Notes: generated by a model from the sequence alone, not told the origin. Shown: positions 10,403 to 22,117, numbered from the stretch's first letter. The stretch: 64,000 bases of DNA from Sodiomyces alkalinus F11 (GCF_003711515.1 NW_021167080.1:3632155-3696154), one strand, 5' to 3'. A program made the numbers and translations.

Positions 10403-13280
10403 ATGTCTGATTCAAACCATCCGGTGTCAAACCTCGGCACGATGTCTGAAGTGCTGGAGGCCCTGAAATCGATTCAGCAAACTCAGACGACCATGGCAGC
10501 TGCCATCGAGTCCCTCTCTCACCAGCGTCAAGGAAGTCTCTCCGGCTCCGCAGAGGCCTCAACGCCTAGTATCCTCGAGCCCAGTCTGGCAGACAAGGAT
10601 AATGGAGGCCAGTCGAGTGTCCCGACCGGGCTCTCGGAGCAGCAGAGCTCATCGGAAGAGCTGTCTTTGCAAGCCCCAGCCACACCGTCGTCCCCTAGCC
10701 AGAAATCGGCCTTTACTTCCCGCATCATTCTTACGTGTGTCTCCCGTTCTCCCTCCCACGGCCTCGCGGAACGCTGCCGGCCCTCAGTCTAATTCCCCAC
10801 GTCGGCCTAGCTGACATTTCTGTTGGCAGCACGTATCCCAAACAACTCGGGATCAATCCCCTCCCCATGAACTGGGGCCATCCTGATGCCCAGACCCGAG
10901 GGCCTGTCGTTGTCTCTCGATCGTCATCGACCGTCAGGAGACGTAACGGTGAGATGAACCCTAAGTTCCGGTTGTGATTTGTGTGTGCTAATGTAGTCGC
11001 GTCACAACCAGCTGTCGGAGGTAAGTTCCAGACACTCTTACCCCCTTTCTGAAAATACCCTCCTAGAACGTGTGCTGATCATCCCAACTCTGCAGCCCAG
11101 TAAGACATATTCCAACCACCATCATCAGGTTCCCTTACTGGCAAGCGGCATACTGATGATTGGCAGTGGTGGATCGTATTCCATCTATTATGCCCTGGCG
11201 GTAGCGAGCAAGCAACTCAGCTTGGAGCATAGGTAGGATATGACCACCTCGTATACACTGCAGTTTCCCTGCTTATACACGTGACTATCAGGCCTGACTT
11301 TACCAACACGGAGCCCGCTGCGCGTATTGGGCCCTTTCCTCAGTGGGGAGATGCAAAGAAGATTGTAGCCATGGACCCATGGGGTCATCTTGCGCCCTGG
11401 CTCTTCAAGGACACTGTCGAGAAGGAGAATGGTACGCCATGTTCTGTCTTTCTCCAGGCCGTGACAGTCAACACCATATGCTTACAGGAGCTGTAGTCGA
11501 TATTCGACCAACTATTGCCATCACCAAGGCGCATATGAAGGTCCGTGACTGGGACGAGGTACAAGTTATAGATGACTCGGCTGACATTCACAACAGCTCC
11601 CGGAACTCGCAGACAGCGTAAGGAGTGGTCGACTGTAAGTGAACTTATCTATCCATGATATGGGATCCATAGCCGGCTTCTGACAAACCGCGAAGAGTGC
11701 CAGACGGCAAAGTGTGTCTTAACGAGTCGGGCGAACTGGCCGTCACCAAGTTCGCTGTTGAGCCTGTGCGTGTCCTCCAACCTTTCCTGGCTGTCAAGGC
11801 TACTAACCGCTTGGAAGGTCTGGTATCTGCCTGGCGTGGCGGAACGATTCGGCATCGGTTAGTTTAGCAATTGTGCTATTGCATCTCACCACGAGTCGCT
11901 GCTGATACAAGACAGACGAAGGAATGCTGCGACGGTCATTGTTCGAGCATACGGGAGGAAGCTATCCCGAGGTTGGTAGAGGCCAGAGGCCTTCGGCGAA
12001 ATACTTTTTCTTCCCCTTAACAGTGTTGCTAACGATGAGCAGCTGATTACCCGCGGGGATATTAAAGTTTTTCTTCCTCCCATCGGTACGTGGTTTACCA
12101 CACACGCTGCCTTTTCTGTGGGAGAGACTGCTTACCTCGCCTATAGGTGGTCTCACCGTGTACTGCTTCGGTGACCCCGCGAAGATGTCGGATGAATCGG
12201 TCAGACTAGCATTGCGTGTTCATGACGAGGTTCGCTTCGCCCCTTAAGCTTGGCCTTCCATTCGGTTCATGTCTCTTACACCGCGTAACAGTGCAACGGC
12301 AGTGATGTCTTTGGTTCCGACATCTGTACCTGTCGCCCGTACCTCATTTTCGGCATCGAGGAGGCCGTTAAAGAAGCCCAAAACGGCGGCAGCGGTGTTG
12401 TCATTTACTTCCGAAAGGAGGGGAGGGCGCTCGGGGAGGTCACCAAGGTGAGAAGGATTGAGAGTGACGGTTGATTTGCTGACATCAGGGCGCTAATGAA
12501 CGTCAATAGTACCGTACGTCCGTTCGATGCAGTCGAACTGGGACTTTTGCCCAGTATACCTTCGAGAAATCGCAGGGTAACACCAGGATGGCATCGAGTT
12601 TTGGCTGACAAGTGATTAGTTGTCTACAATGCCCGCAAAAGAGGCGAGGACCGCGCGTCCGACTACTTTCGAAGGACAGAAAATATTGCCGGTGTAAAGG
12701 ACATGCGATTCCAGGCCCTCATGCCAGACATTCTTCACTGGCTGGGGATTAAAAAGATCGACAGGATGCTGAGCATGAGCAAGTGAGTCTCGACTTTGCT
12801 ACTCACTAACGACATTCCGTCATGTGCAATCCCAACTAATCATCTTACTCTCGTAGCATGAAGCACGACGCTATCGTTGGTCAAGGGTATACTCCATACG
12901 CAACCCGTGTTCCCTGAAGATCGATCAGGCATGTCGACAAGGCACTGACATGAGAGCGGCAGAATCCCCATCCACGAGCGGGTTGAACTTCCAGAGGAGC
13001 TGATCCCAGAAGACTCGAGAGTCGAGATCGACGCTAAGATCACCGCAGGTTGGTATTCGTAGAGATCTAACCCCCTCCCTCACGTAGTCAGGAGAGCTAA
13101 CCTCTGGCTTCCAGGATATTTCACCGCTGGAAAGAGAATGACAGAGGAGGAACTGAAGGCCGTGCAGGGCAGACTCTGGGAGGAGTATGTCGATCCCCAA
13201 AATTCCCGCTTCCCTGGATTGATGTACGTCCCAGGACGTGGCAGAGCTAACAGGAACCTTGGTGTAGTATCGACCACTAG
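10403..13280 (+). CDS. URC1: URC1/urg1, GTP cyclohydrolase II-like uracil-catabolism protein
   Basis: Member of the fungal URC1 (S. pombe urg1) family, needed for the uracil-degradation route that starts from uracil via UMP. Twenty exons assemble into 1590 nt, 529 aa: 10403-10734, 10830-10948, 10997-11020, 11096-11099, 11167-11232, 11292-11431, 11488-11540, 11597-11634, 11696-11765, 11818-11857, 11916-11971, 12043-12085, 12147-12229, 12292-12447, 12510-12513, 12620-12782, 12857-12886, 12963-13048, 13115-13184, 13268-13280. The GCH-II zinc site is HDECNGSDVFGSDICTC (Cys357, 368, 370), followed by RKEGRALGE, the counterpart of the EGRGIG catalytic loop. The family C-terminus WEDIDH is reached only by removing the last intron. 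Residues 1-110 are variable and Ser/Gln-rich. The two 4-nt exons are listed separately. Despite its fragmented appearance I see no stop or frameshift, so this is not a pseudogene. Its proximity to FUR1 fits a common pathway. Confidence 0.9.
11096..11099 (+). other. URC1: 4-nt microexon 4 of URC1
   Basis: The four bases CCCA are bounded by TGCAG on the left and GTAAGA on the right. They join exon 3 (ending GGA G) to exon 5 (starting T GGT GGA) to give G-A-H-G-G-S, the sequence expected before SYSIYYALAVAS in this family. Direct joining of exons 3 and 5 shifts the frame. The flanking introns are 75 and 67 nt; the downstream one has a good branch site, TACTGAT. Confidence 0.82.
12510..12513 (+). 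other. URC1: 4-nt microexon 15 of URC1
   Basis: The four bases TACC lie between a CAATAG acceptor (branch GCTAATG just upstream) and a GTACGT donor. Joined between AAG of exon 14 and TT GTC TAC of exon 16 they give K-Y-L-V-Y, the expected lead into NARKRGED. Without them the frame shifts. The flanking introns are 62 and 106 nt. Confidence 0.82.
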
Positions 13281-14751
13281 ACACACCATCCATGCACGCG
13301 AAGGTCTAGACGGTGGTCGGAAACGGGTAACTTGTTGCAATTGGCAAGGATTTTCTCCTGGGCCAACGCCATCGACATTTCCAAGGCGTCTACTGTGCGG
13401 GGTGAGTAGCGAGATAGCACCGTGGGGTACGGACGGTCCGTGTTGGAGAGGCATTACGTGTACCTTAGGTACATACATACACTTATTCGACAAGGCCCGT
13501 GCGATAACCGTCTGGAACAGAGGAGCTACAACGTAAATTACCTACCTTACCAACCTTAGGTACCTTAAGGTAAGGTACCTTAACTACCGGTAGACAAGTA
13601 CCTGCACATGTATTCCGTACTTTGTACCCGGTACCTCATCGACCGTTACGAATATGGCCAATCCTGGACTGAATCGTGGCTCGCCTCCGAGTCGATAAAA
13701 CCCCTGATTAATTACCTACATAGTAGTAGGCATCTCAGGGTTCACCGGGTTGCCGAATCTCGTCCGTCCGTCAAGGTCAGGTGCCGTGACATGCATAGAT
13801 CCGATAGATCTGATGAGATGACTTCTACAACGTAATTCCACGGAAGGGGGAGGACGGGAAGGGGAGGACGGGAAAGAAAGGACAGGAAGGACGGTCGGTA
13901 GTGCAATAGGGGAAGGAAAGCTTACTCCGTACCTTAAGGTAGACAAAGCGGATGTAACGATGGACTCGTATCCGTACTCCGTATAGTACCTAGGTACCTA
14001 AGGTAAGGTAAGGTACATTTCTAGGTACTTCAGCTCAAGGCGGAGTTACGTATTCATTCGTGCGTGCTCCGTATTGCCTTGTGCGGTACTACAATGTACC
14101 TTTTAGGTAGGTAGGACTTGACCACCTTACGGCCCGGATTCCATCAGGATGATTGGGTGTGGCAAAGCGGCGGTGAGATTGGCCGGTGAAACTGCCACCC
14201 CACACAGTTGCATCAGGCGCGACGCTGGGGCTGCAGAATCCTCGTGTGTGAATGCCTAAAAGTTGAGAGTCTGAACCCATACAACGTCAGCCACATATCC
14301 CGGTAAACCCAACGAAGTCATCAGGCACCACATGCGTGGCCAAGTCGACCTGGGCCCCAGGGGTGCTACAACTGGCCGGGTGTCTCCTCCATCTAGACCA
14401 GGCCCGAGACTCAACACGCCATGCAAGTGGTGGATCGATGGGGACCGGACCTGGCCAGGATGTTTGATAATAACTTGCTGCGACACCCCGTCATAGAAAG
14501 TAAAAAAAGGAAAATAAAAAAAGGGAGAAAAGCATGATTGAAGAGTGTCAGATATCTCCCACTCGCCTCAACCGAGCAATGAAGTTTCTGCTAGCACAAG
14601 GCAACAAACGGCCATTTCGCAAGAAGTCCAACCTGCAACAGTGAACGGTGATTAGCCGTTCAACACATATTTAGAGCAATCACCACTACGTGCCTCGATC
14701 AGCGCGTCGTCTGCTACCAACTCCTCAGCCAACTTCCTTCAGCAGAACGAC
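13281..14751. other. Intergenic region after URC1
   Basis: 1.5 kb without a supportable gene. It is dense in short words made of TACC, GGTA and AAGG (13470-13600 and 13925-14110), including the palindrome TACCTAGGTA at 13987-13996 and three ACTCCGTA-like words. A purine-rich GGAAGGGGAGGACGG stretch lies near 13845-13880. Confidence 0.55.
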
Positions 14752-15247
14752 ATGGGCCGAAGAAACTCATCACCGCGGACCACCGAGGAGCGTGGCCGCC
14801 GGCCAAACCTTCGCTCCTGTGCCACCGAGCCCTCAATTACCGCGTCCAACGTCAGCCGGGGCGCTCTCGCCTTCCCTCACTCGGCGCACCGAGCTGCCGA
14901 CCTGCTTACTCGGGTCGCTATCTTCACATCACCCGGCGGCATCGCAGACCTGCCTTCCCGGGACGTCCCATCACCTTCTTCCGTGTCCAGCCGCGGCTCA
15001 GCCGAATCCTTTGTCCGTTCCAGGGCCGTCGACATGCCTTCAACACCTCCAAGACATGAGGGCGCACTGGATGGCAGTCCTGCCTCTGGTTAGTCGACAA
15101 CATTGTTTTATTCCCCCACGATTGACGTGCATTGGCTGACGTCCTGCCTCCCACTCCACAGTCGACTCCGGAAGCTACTTCAGCTTTCCCAGTCTTGATG
15201 AATGGGAAGGTGACAAAGTAGACGAGGAGAACGCAGGTTTCTCCTAA
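14752..15247 (+). CDS. Small protein of unknown function
   Basis: Not recognised. Two exons (14752-15088 and 15162-15247; intron 73 nt with GTTAGT donor, GGCTGAC branch and CACAG acceptor) give 140 aa. The N-terminal 110 residues are Arg/Ser/Pro-rich and low complexity, beginning MGRRNSSPRTTEERG. After the intron comes a short ordered-looking acidic end, SGSYFSFPSLDEWEG, then DKVDEENAGFS and a stop. The clean intron, which joins a basic to an aromatic/acidic segment in frame, is the main support. It precedes ribosomal gene eS1 on the same strand by about 980 nt. A different first exon or a non-coding transcript remains possible. Confidence 0.55.
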
Positions 15248-16230
15248 TGAGCTGAGACTACCTGTTATGTAATGAGTATATGAGTTACGATAAGGCGCAT
15301 GGCGGATAGGACTTGATTTTTCTTCATTTCTCTTTTCTGGTTTGGTTTCTTGTTCGTTTGACGGCGTCCAGGGGGCCTGAAAACTGGGCGGCACAAATTC
15401 TTATACAAGCCGGGGACATTGGTTATGGGGAGGACTAAACTACTACGGCGTTCTAGGGTAATTTGGGCGCCCAGTGCTATAGGGTCGCGCCCCGTCGGAA
15501 GGGCATGTATCAACAGGGAGAAACAACGACAGATGGAGGACCGGCATGACAGTCGTTTTAACAACGCCTTCAAACGAAGAGCTGGTTGCAGTTCATTTGT
15601 ACAATTTACATACATATCCAGGAAGCATTGAGTTGCATGATAATCATCTTTAGCAAGAAATACTGTGTACCGATGATGCTTCTTATTATTGGGAATATTT
15701 GCACGAGCATCGCCTAACCGCCAGGATTGGTTGCCCTCCTTTGCTTTCCGCTTCTGTTGGGAGAGTTGGACTCTGAACTGCGGATTTTAGACAAGACACA
15801 GAGCATCAGGATGCATTACGAGGCTGTACCATTCTGGCGGCGCCGTTACAGGGTGGCAATTCAAGCTCTTGCCAGCTTCTCCCCGACTTTTCGTGAGAGG
15901 CTCACGTGACTCATAATCCTAACCAGCTTGGAGGCTGTAGTGTACAAGGTGTAAAGTTTCTTGAGATGTGCTGGCCTTGCACACAAGTTTCTGGACACTG
16001 TAACCCCAGGCATTCTTGTGTCCATATACAGTGTTAATTAAGGTACCTTATGGTGGGAAAGCAGCCTTTCTTAACATTAACTCGGACCCAGCCCGCTTAT
16101 GTAATATTGTCCGCACTCGCTAAGATTTTCGGCCACAAACCTGCGCAGGAATTTGCCCAAAAAATCACTGCACCCCTCCACCCTTCTTCATCACACCCAA
16201 CGTTCGTCTCTTAGTCGACAACTCGTCAAG
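15248..16230. other. Intergenic region and eS1 promoter
   Basis: 980 nt without a gene. The 100 nt just before the eS1 start are rich in C/T (for example around 16160-16200), a usual leader for highly expressed fungal ribosomal genes. Nothing else was recognised. Confidence 0.5.
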
Positions 16231-17366
16231 ATGGCTGTTGGAAAGTAAGGAATATAACGTTCTCTTGAGATACAATTGACAGAGCGCTGACATTAGTGCT
16301 TCTACGCAGGAACAAGAGATTGTCCAAGGGCAAGAAGGGCCTCAAGAAGAAGACGGTCGACCCCTTCTCCCGCAAGGACTGGTACCAGATCAAGGTATTT
16401 CATCGCGTTACGTGCTGCGCTCTAACTTTGGACAACCGTCTGACTTGCAATCTTCTTTCTGCAGGCTCCTGCCCCCTTCGCCATCCGAGAGTGAGTCGAT
16501 TCCAATGCGAAATTCCGACGCCAAGTTCTCAGCACACGAAAACATCAAGAATATAACCAGAAAAGAAACAAAAGTCGAGAGCGTTGCATTCATCGAAAGC
16601 GGATTGGCTGACAATTGTATCAAACTCTTAGTGTCGGCAAGACCCTCGTCAACCGGACCACTGGTCTGAAGAACGCCAACGATGCGCTGAAGGGCCGGAT
16701 TCTGGAGGTCTCTCTCGCCGACCTCCAGAAGGATGAGGACCACGCTTTCCGCAAGGTCAAGCTCAGGGTGGACGAGATCCAGGGCAAGAACTGCCTGACC
16801 AACTTCCACGGTCTCGACTTCACCTCCGACAAGCTCCGCTCCCTCGTCCGCAAGTGGCAGACCCTCATTGAGGCCAACGTCACCGTCAAGACCACCGACG
16901 ACTACCTCCTCAGACTCTTCGCCATCGGCTTCACCCGCCGCAGGCCGAACCAGGTCAAGAAGACCACCTACGCCGCTTCTTCTCAGATTCGCGCCATCCG
17001 CCGCAAGATGGTCGAGATCATCCAGCGGGAGGCCGCCTCGTGCAGCTTGACCCAGCTCACCAACAAGCTCATCCCCGAGGTCATTGGCCGTGAGATCGAG
17101 AAGTCGACTCAGGGCATCTACCCGCTCCAGAATGTCAGTAGTTCTTCCCAGGCTAGCTGCATTGGTAGCAGAATGGACATGACCACCCGGCGTTTTCATG
17201 CTAACGCGTTCGCGTCCCACAGGTTCACATCCGCAAGGTCAAGCTTCTCAAGCAGCCCAAGTTCGACCTCGGCGCCCTCATGGCTCTCCACGGCGAGTCC
17301 GTCACTGATGAGCAGGGTCAAAAGATTGAGCGGGAATTCAAGGAGCGCGTCCTTGAGGAGGTGTAA
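16231..17366 (+). CDS. RPS1: 40S ribosomal protein eS1 (S3a/RPS1)
   Basis: Structural protein of the small ribosomal subunit, located near the mRNA exit. Five exons (16231-16244, 16310-16394, 16465-16490, 16632-17133, 17223-17366) encode 256 aa, the standard length. The N-terminus [15 protein letters not shown] and the motifs [32 protein letters not shown] and [12 protein letters not shown] are diagnostic. The first exon is only 14 nt and exon 3 is 26 nt; early short exons are typical of fungal ribosomal genes. The C-terminus ends [10 protein letters not shown]. Codon use in exon 4 is strongly biased to C-ending codons, consistent with high expression. Confidence 0.97.
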
Positions 17367-18097
17367 AAGAATTGGGCGAAGAGATTGATCATGACACGGA
17401 TGGAGGGAACGAGGGATCGGCAGCTGGGAGACAACATTTTGGCTCTTTTAGGCCGGCATTCAGGCTTCGGCATCGCTTTTTCAGTCGTTGCACATGGCGT
17501 ACCATACAGGCGGCTGCGGGTCTAGGTTACCTCAAAATGGTAAAGGTTAAAAACTACGTCTGGCCCCATACCGTGTGATGGTGTGATGGATTGAGAGCTC
17601 CATGCGCATTGAAGGCTGGTACGCCGGTATGATACGCCTTTTTACACACCTCAACGGACGTGACTTGGACGTCAAGGTACCTGATGCCTAGTCTCGGGGC
17701 TTTTCCCCGTTGGCGCATCTAGGAGGGTAATAGTTAAGGTGGCATGGAGCAGTTCGTTAGTGTCTCCAAAGACATCGCCATTCCTCGTCTTCTTAAGATA
17801 TCCTGCCTTCAATCCGTGATCAAGTCGACGAGCGCACTCTCGTTGAGTAAGGGTCAAGTATCACGAAACACAAGTGCCCCTAATGTTCAGCTCCCATAAA
17901 GTAACAATTGCAACCATCTAGCCGAACATGTCTATCCAGACAAGAGAAGCCGTGATATTGAGCACTATGACACAGAGCCCCCGGTCTATATTCTAAGTCT
18001 AATTGAACAAGTAATAAATGACAATGCGAAGACAACATCCAGTCCTTGAGAAGCGGGGAAGGTAATAGGTAATGGCAAGATGGCGAATATTGTGTCT
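17367..18097. other. Convergent 3' region eS1/IMO32
   Basis: 730 nt between two converging genes. It contains the 3' untranslated regions of both and no credible open frame. Confidence 0.6.
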
Positions 18098-19496
18098 CTA
18101 ATACGGGTTCCTTAAGAATTCGAGCACGGCTACCGATGAGGCGAGAACAGGTCAGACAGACGCCTTTACAGCGGAAAAAGTCACTACTGCGAGAGATGGG
18201 AACAGATGTCTTCACGCACCTTCCCGGAAAGCCTCGGGGTTCTCGGATATGAGCCAGTGCCCAGCCTTGACGTCGACTAGGCGGAACTTGGGGAAGAACT
18301 GGCCGATGAGAGGCAAGACGTCGTCGGCGACGTACTTGCTCTCGGTGCCGCGGATGAAGAGGGCGGGCTTCTCGAAGCGGACGGCGTTGGGGTCCTTGCA
18401 GGGGAAGTCGCCCATGTTCGTGAGGGAGCGGCCGAGGATGTCGAGAGGAACGCGGAACTTCTGCTGTGGGCTATTCCGATCCGGCCGGTGGAGGTTCCCA
18501 AGGAGGAATTGGCGGATGGGGAGGGACTGTTGGGGGAAGAGGTTCAGCCACGAGGTTGACCATTAGGGGTACGGCTTGGGTCAACCGCGAAGGGGTAGTC
18601 TTTGCAAGGTGGTGAAGCAGAATAAGAAGACGGGATATAAAAGTCACTTACCGGTTCATAGTCCTTAAGGATGGCATCGGCATCGGCTTGGCGGGTGACA
18701 CCGGCGTTGTCAATCTGTTTCATCCCCCTCACGTACTTTGCAAAGTCTGTGCTGAGAATGGCGTCGACGGGGGCATTGTCGACTGAAATGATATCTCGGA
18801 CCAGGTCGGGAGACTTGAGCGCGAGGGTCATGGCTGTCTTAGCGCCCCTGGCCAGAGAGAGCGAAGGAGAGGCAATGAGTTGATACGATCGAACCAAGAT
18901 GAGAATATCCCTGCGAATGCCTAACTTACATGGAGTGACCGATAACGGTTGGCTCCTTCACATTATGCTGGGATAGGAAGCGAGCAACGTCCTCGGCCAT
19001 GGAGAGATAGTCATGCTGTTTGTGATGTGGAGACTCTCCGTGGTTTCTCAAATCCTTGTGTGATGAATCACCTGGTCAGTATGCTGTTTACCTTTTGGAA
19101 AAGCAAGAGAAAAGGCCAGAACAATACCAAGGCATAAACAGGCCGACTGAGATCACGGGCGAGCGCTCTGTGAAGTTCCGAGATGTGTAAGCATGAGGTA
19201 CCTGATCGATCCCCGTCGTTCAAACATCGCAGGTCGGTGGGCTTGTTGAAAGGAGGTCAAGCTCACTTGCTAATGCTGCGGTTGTTCTTTTTAGAGCCGA
19301 ATAGACCGTGAAGAAAGAGGATAGGTGGACCGGCCGGTTGTGTTGTCTTTGAGCCGGATGGTTCATGTAGTTCGTAGGCCAAGGGGAGAGCTGTGTCGGT
19401 GCTCATAGGGCGACATTTTGAGAAAGTGTTTGCCAGGACGGGCATGTTCGGTATCCTCCGACCAAGGAAGGGTCTGACAAAGCGGCAGGATGCCAT
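18098..19496 (-). CDS. IMO32: ABHD11/Imo32-like mitochondrial alpha/beta hydrolase
   Basis: Serine hydrolase of the ABHD11 family (yeast Imo32); the human member protects the 2-oxoglutarate dehydrogenase complex. Six exons (19496-19267, 19167-19128, 19054-18930, 18847-18652, 18526-18220, 18129-18098) give 309 aa. The N-terminus is Arg-rich without acidic residues (MASCRFVRPFLGRRIP), as in mitochondrial presequences. Fold motifs: PILFLHGLFGSKKNN (oxyanion hole), VYALDLRNHGESPHH, nucleophile elbow GHSMG with Ser131 split by intron 3, and catalytic His287 in KAGHWLISENP. The last intron (90 nt) leads to AVLEFLRNPY, matching the usual final helix. The gene converges on eS1 and is followed upstream by a 1.2-kb gap. 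Confidence 0.9.
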
Positions 19497-20660
19497 GGCG
19501 TTATAGTCTAGAGGCAGGAAAGTGTGACGATGCGTTTGATGGGTCGGGATTTTTCAAAGGTTCCGGTAACTGGTATGAGAATGCGAAGTCGAGTTCTCAA
19601 GGCTGTGATACTCATTCGCTTCAGTTTCAGCAATTCTCAATTGACGACATGTATGTCATTGGTGGCCCGTGCGCTAAAACACCTTGCTCGACACGAAGTT
19701 GAAGAAAGTCCTTTCGCACACTGACAACGGCAGGGATTTGCTAATGAATGCAATCAATTACTTTGCCATTATTATTCACCGGAGTTACAAAAAATAAAGG
19801 CTACTCAGCATAATGAATCAGTTTGTGGTAATATGGCTCTGCTCTGTGCCAAAGGTTGCACTCAATGGCCCATGTTAAAATGTACGTCTTGCTTGCATAA
19901 GGTACTTACCTAAGGTAGGTAGGTATTGTAGGAATGCTAGGAAATGGGCACGAACGTTCAAGGGGCTGGTGCAAACACTCAACAAGGTGTTGAGGTATCA
20001 TCTGATTAAACAACAGCAAAATTATTAAAATCCAAGATGATCAAAATTGCGTTCGGTCGCTGGTTGGTCGTACCCGGATTATCTCCTTGCTGTGCCAATA
20101 TCAAGCAAAGATAGATGTGCTCAATACTATAATATAGCCTCGCCCATAACGAGCGCCCTACACCTGGAGAGGAGCACAAGAGTACCGAGGCAACTTATAT
20201 AACTCCTTACATCGAGTGCTCGCGCCTCTCTATTGCGCGCCAAAGTTCCCGTGGTCGTTTAACTCGGCCGCCAGGCGGCGGGGGCCGAGTTGGCCATGGT
20301 GGGTATCTATAATGGTACTCATACATCCAGAGCGTCTAATGACCCTAAAAAAGTCATCCAATGTTTCTGACCCATCCAAAAGGCTGTGCCACCAGAGATG
20401 CCTTGCCGCCATATACCTGATACGCGTGGTTCCATCACACGCGCATGTTGGATAACGTCGGGAGCTAATAAGGTAACCTTGCCATCCACGGGCGTGGGGC
20501 GAAGTGGGCGCCAGGGAAACCTTCCTTCGATGGCTGGATCCCGTAATATGCACCCAACGGGTACGAGGGTAAGGTACGTTAGGTAGGTAGCTTGTATAAA
20601 AACGTCGCGTCAACTCAATGCGAGGACCGTTGTCAAGTCGGAGATATCACCGACTTCTCC
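19497..20660. other. Intergenic region IMO32-GT34
   Basis: 1.2 kb with no supportable gene. A TACCTAAGGTAGGTAGG word is at about 19908 and related TAGGTAGG words at about 20580. Open frames around 20230-20610 on both strands show no domain or splice structure. Confidence 0.55.
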
Positions 20661-22117
20661 TCATCTTCCCGCTTCGTGTTTTTCTTCTTCTTTCTTTGCG
20701 TTTTCAGCCTTTTGCTTTTCTTCCTCTTCCTTCTTCTTATCTTCCTCTGCTTTCTTCTTTGCTTCTTCTGCTTCGGCTTTCTTCTTTTCCGTTTCTTCCT
20801 TCAATTTCTTCTCCATTGCCCGAGCTGCCTCGGTCTTGGCACCTTCTGCCAGTACCTCGCCGACCCGAACGGCTTCCTTTGCCCAGAATTCGCGGGTTTC
20901 TTCCTGCAAGACCAGCGTTGTGGTCGTGTTGTTCCACTCGGGAAGGGACGCCTCGACCCGGTCCAACCAAGGACCCATCCAACTGTCGCGCGTGCCTCCA
21001 GCCGTCGATCCCGCAAAGTGGACAATCATATCGCCCTGCATAACCTTCCAGGGACGTATTTCGCCGCCTAGGCCGTCGTCGTGGACCTCGGTTGTGCCGT
21101 TGTCGAAGAGGGTGCCCTCCATCTTCTTGCCGAAAACCCAGCCCCCGTTCTTCTTGTCGAAGGCGTTGTTGACGGGCAGCGCGTTAAACCAGCGCATCGG
21201 AACGACCGACCAGTGCTCCTTGCCCTTCGTGGGCGATGTCGCGAGCGGCGAGTTCTCGTCCTCTAGTAAAAACTGGAAGGCGGACTGGTCACGGAACCGG
21301 TCCTTCCCGATCCGGTCCGCTTTGTAGATCGGGTATGCCAGGACGGCGGAGAGAAGAGCGACAGTCCAAGGATGGACGCGAAGAGCGAAGGCGCCGGAAT
21401 TGATGCCGTCCCAGTTGGACGCAATCAAAACGTGTACATGGGACAGGTCATGATTCGAGTCTGGAGGCAGGAAGACCTCTAGAGGTGTTGAAGGATTGGT
21501 GACGATCGTATCGGCGTCAAACCAGCTGCGGAACAACCCATTAGAACGGTCGAAGCTTGAGCTGATGATGCGTATGAGGAAAAGAAGAAAGAAAAGAAGG
21601 AAAAAAAAAATAGAAAAATCATGAAAGCGGGCGCCTGGGAATAGCACCATCCCACAAAATAGTTTCGAAGCAGTATTTCGACTTACAACAGCCATTCTAG
21701 CCTCTCCTCCTCCGGCTTTTCCAGCTCTGCAACCACCAAGGAAAGCAGGAAGGCCGGCTTGGTCCAGGCACCTCGCGGCCGCCTGTCCTCGGGGTTCTCG
21801 ATCAGGCCGCCGACGGCCTCGTACCCTGCGGTGAAATGTTGATAGCCGTGCAGGGTGTTCTGGGAGTAGTGTGATCGCAGGGCGCGATGGATCATGTCGT
21901 TGTCGAGGCGATTCGCGGCCACGCTCACCTTGGCCACTTTCGAAACCCTGTCGCTGATCTGGGGCGGCCTGGGCAGGTGGCTACCTGTCTCCCAGGGGAG
22001 GCTCATCTGTCGGGAGTAGGCATAGTACAGACCGATGAAGGAGGTGAAAGAAGTGAGGGCGACGACGGCGAGGACCAGAATCCGAGGCGAACTCCAGCGC
22101 ATTGTCCAACGGTACAT
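20661..22117 (-). CDS. GT34 alpha-galactosyl/mannosyltransferase (Gma12/Mnn10 type)
   Basis: Golgi type II glycosyltransferase of family GT34, which adds alpha-linked hexoses to protein-bound mannan. Two exons (22117-21687 and 21525-20661, intron 161 nt) give 431 aa when started at MYRWTMRW. One membrane anchor lies at about residues 12-36 (ILVLAVVALTSFTSFIGLYY), followed by a stem and the catalytic domain (HYSQNTLHGYQHF, KPAFLL). The DXD metal site WFDADT (Asp147, Asp149) is created exactly across the intron. SNWDGINSGAF and GDMIVHFAG also fit the family. After the catalytic domain comes a Lys/Glu-rich tail of about 70 residues, a predicted coiled coil. A further in-frame ATG at 22318 would add 67 residues, part encoded by a GA/CT repeat; I did not use it. 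The specific sugar donor is unknown. Confidence 0.86.

Noticed and set aside
10403..13280. URC1 as a decayed pseudogene made of short unrelated frames
   Set aside because: All 20 exons join with canonical signals, total exactly 530 codons, preserve the GCH-II zinc ligands and reach the expected C-terminus.
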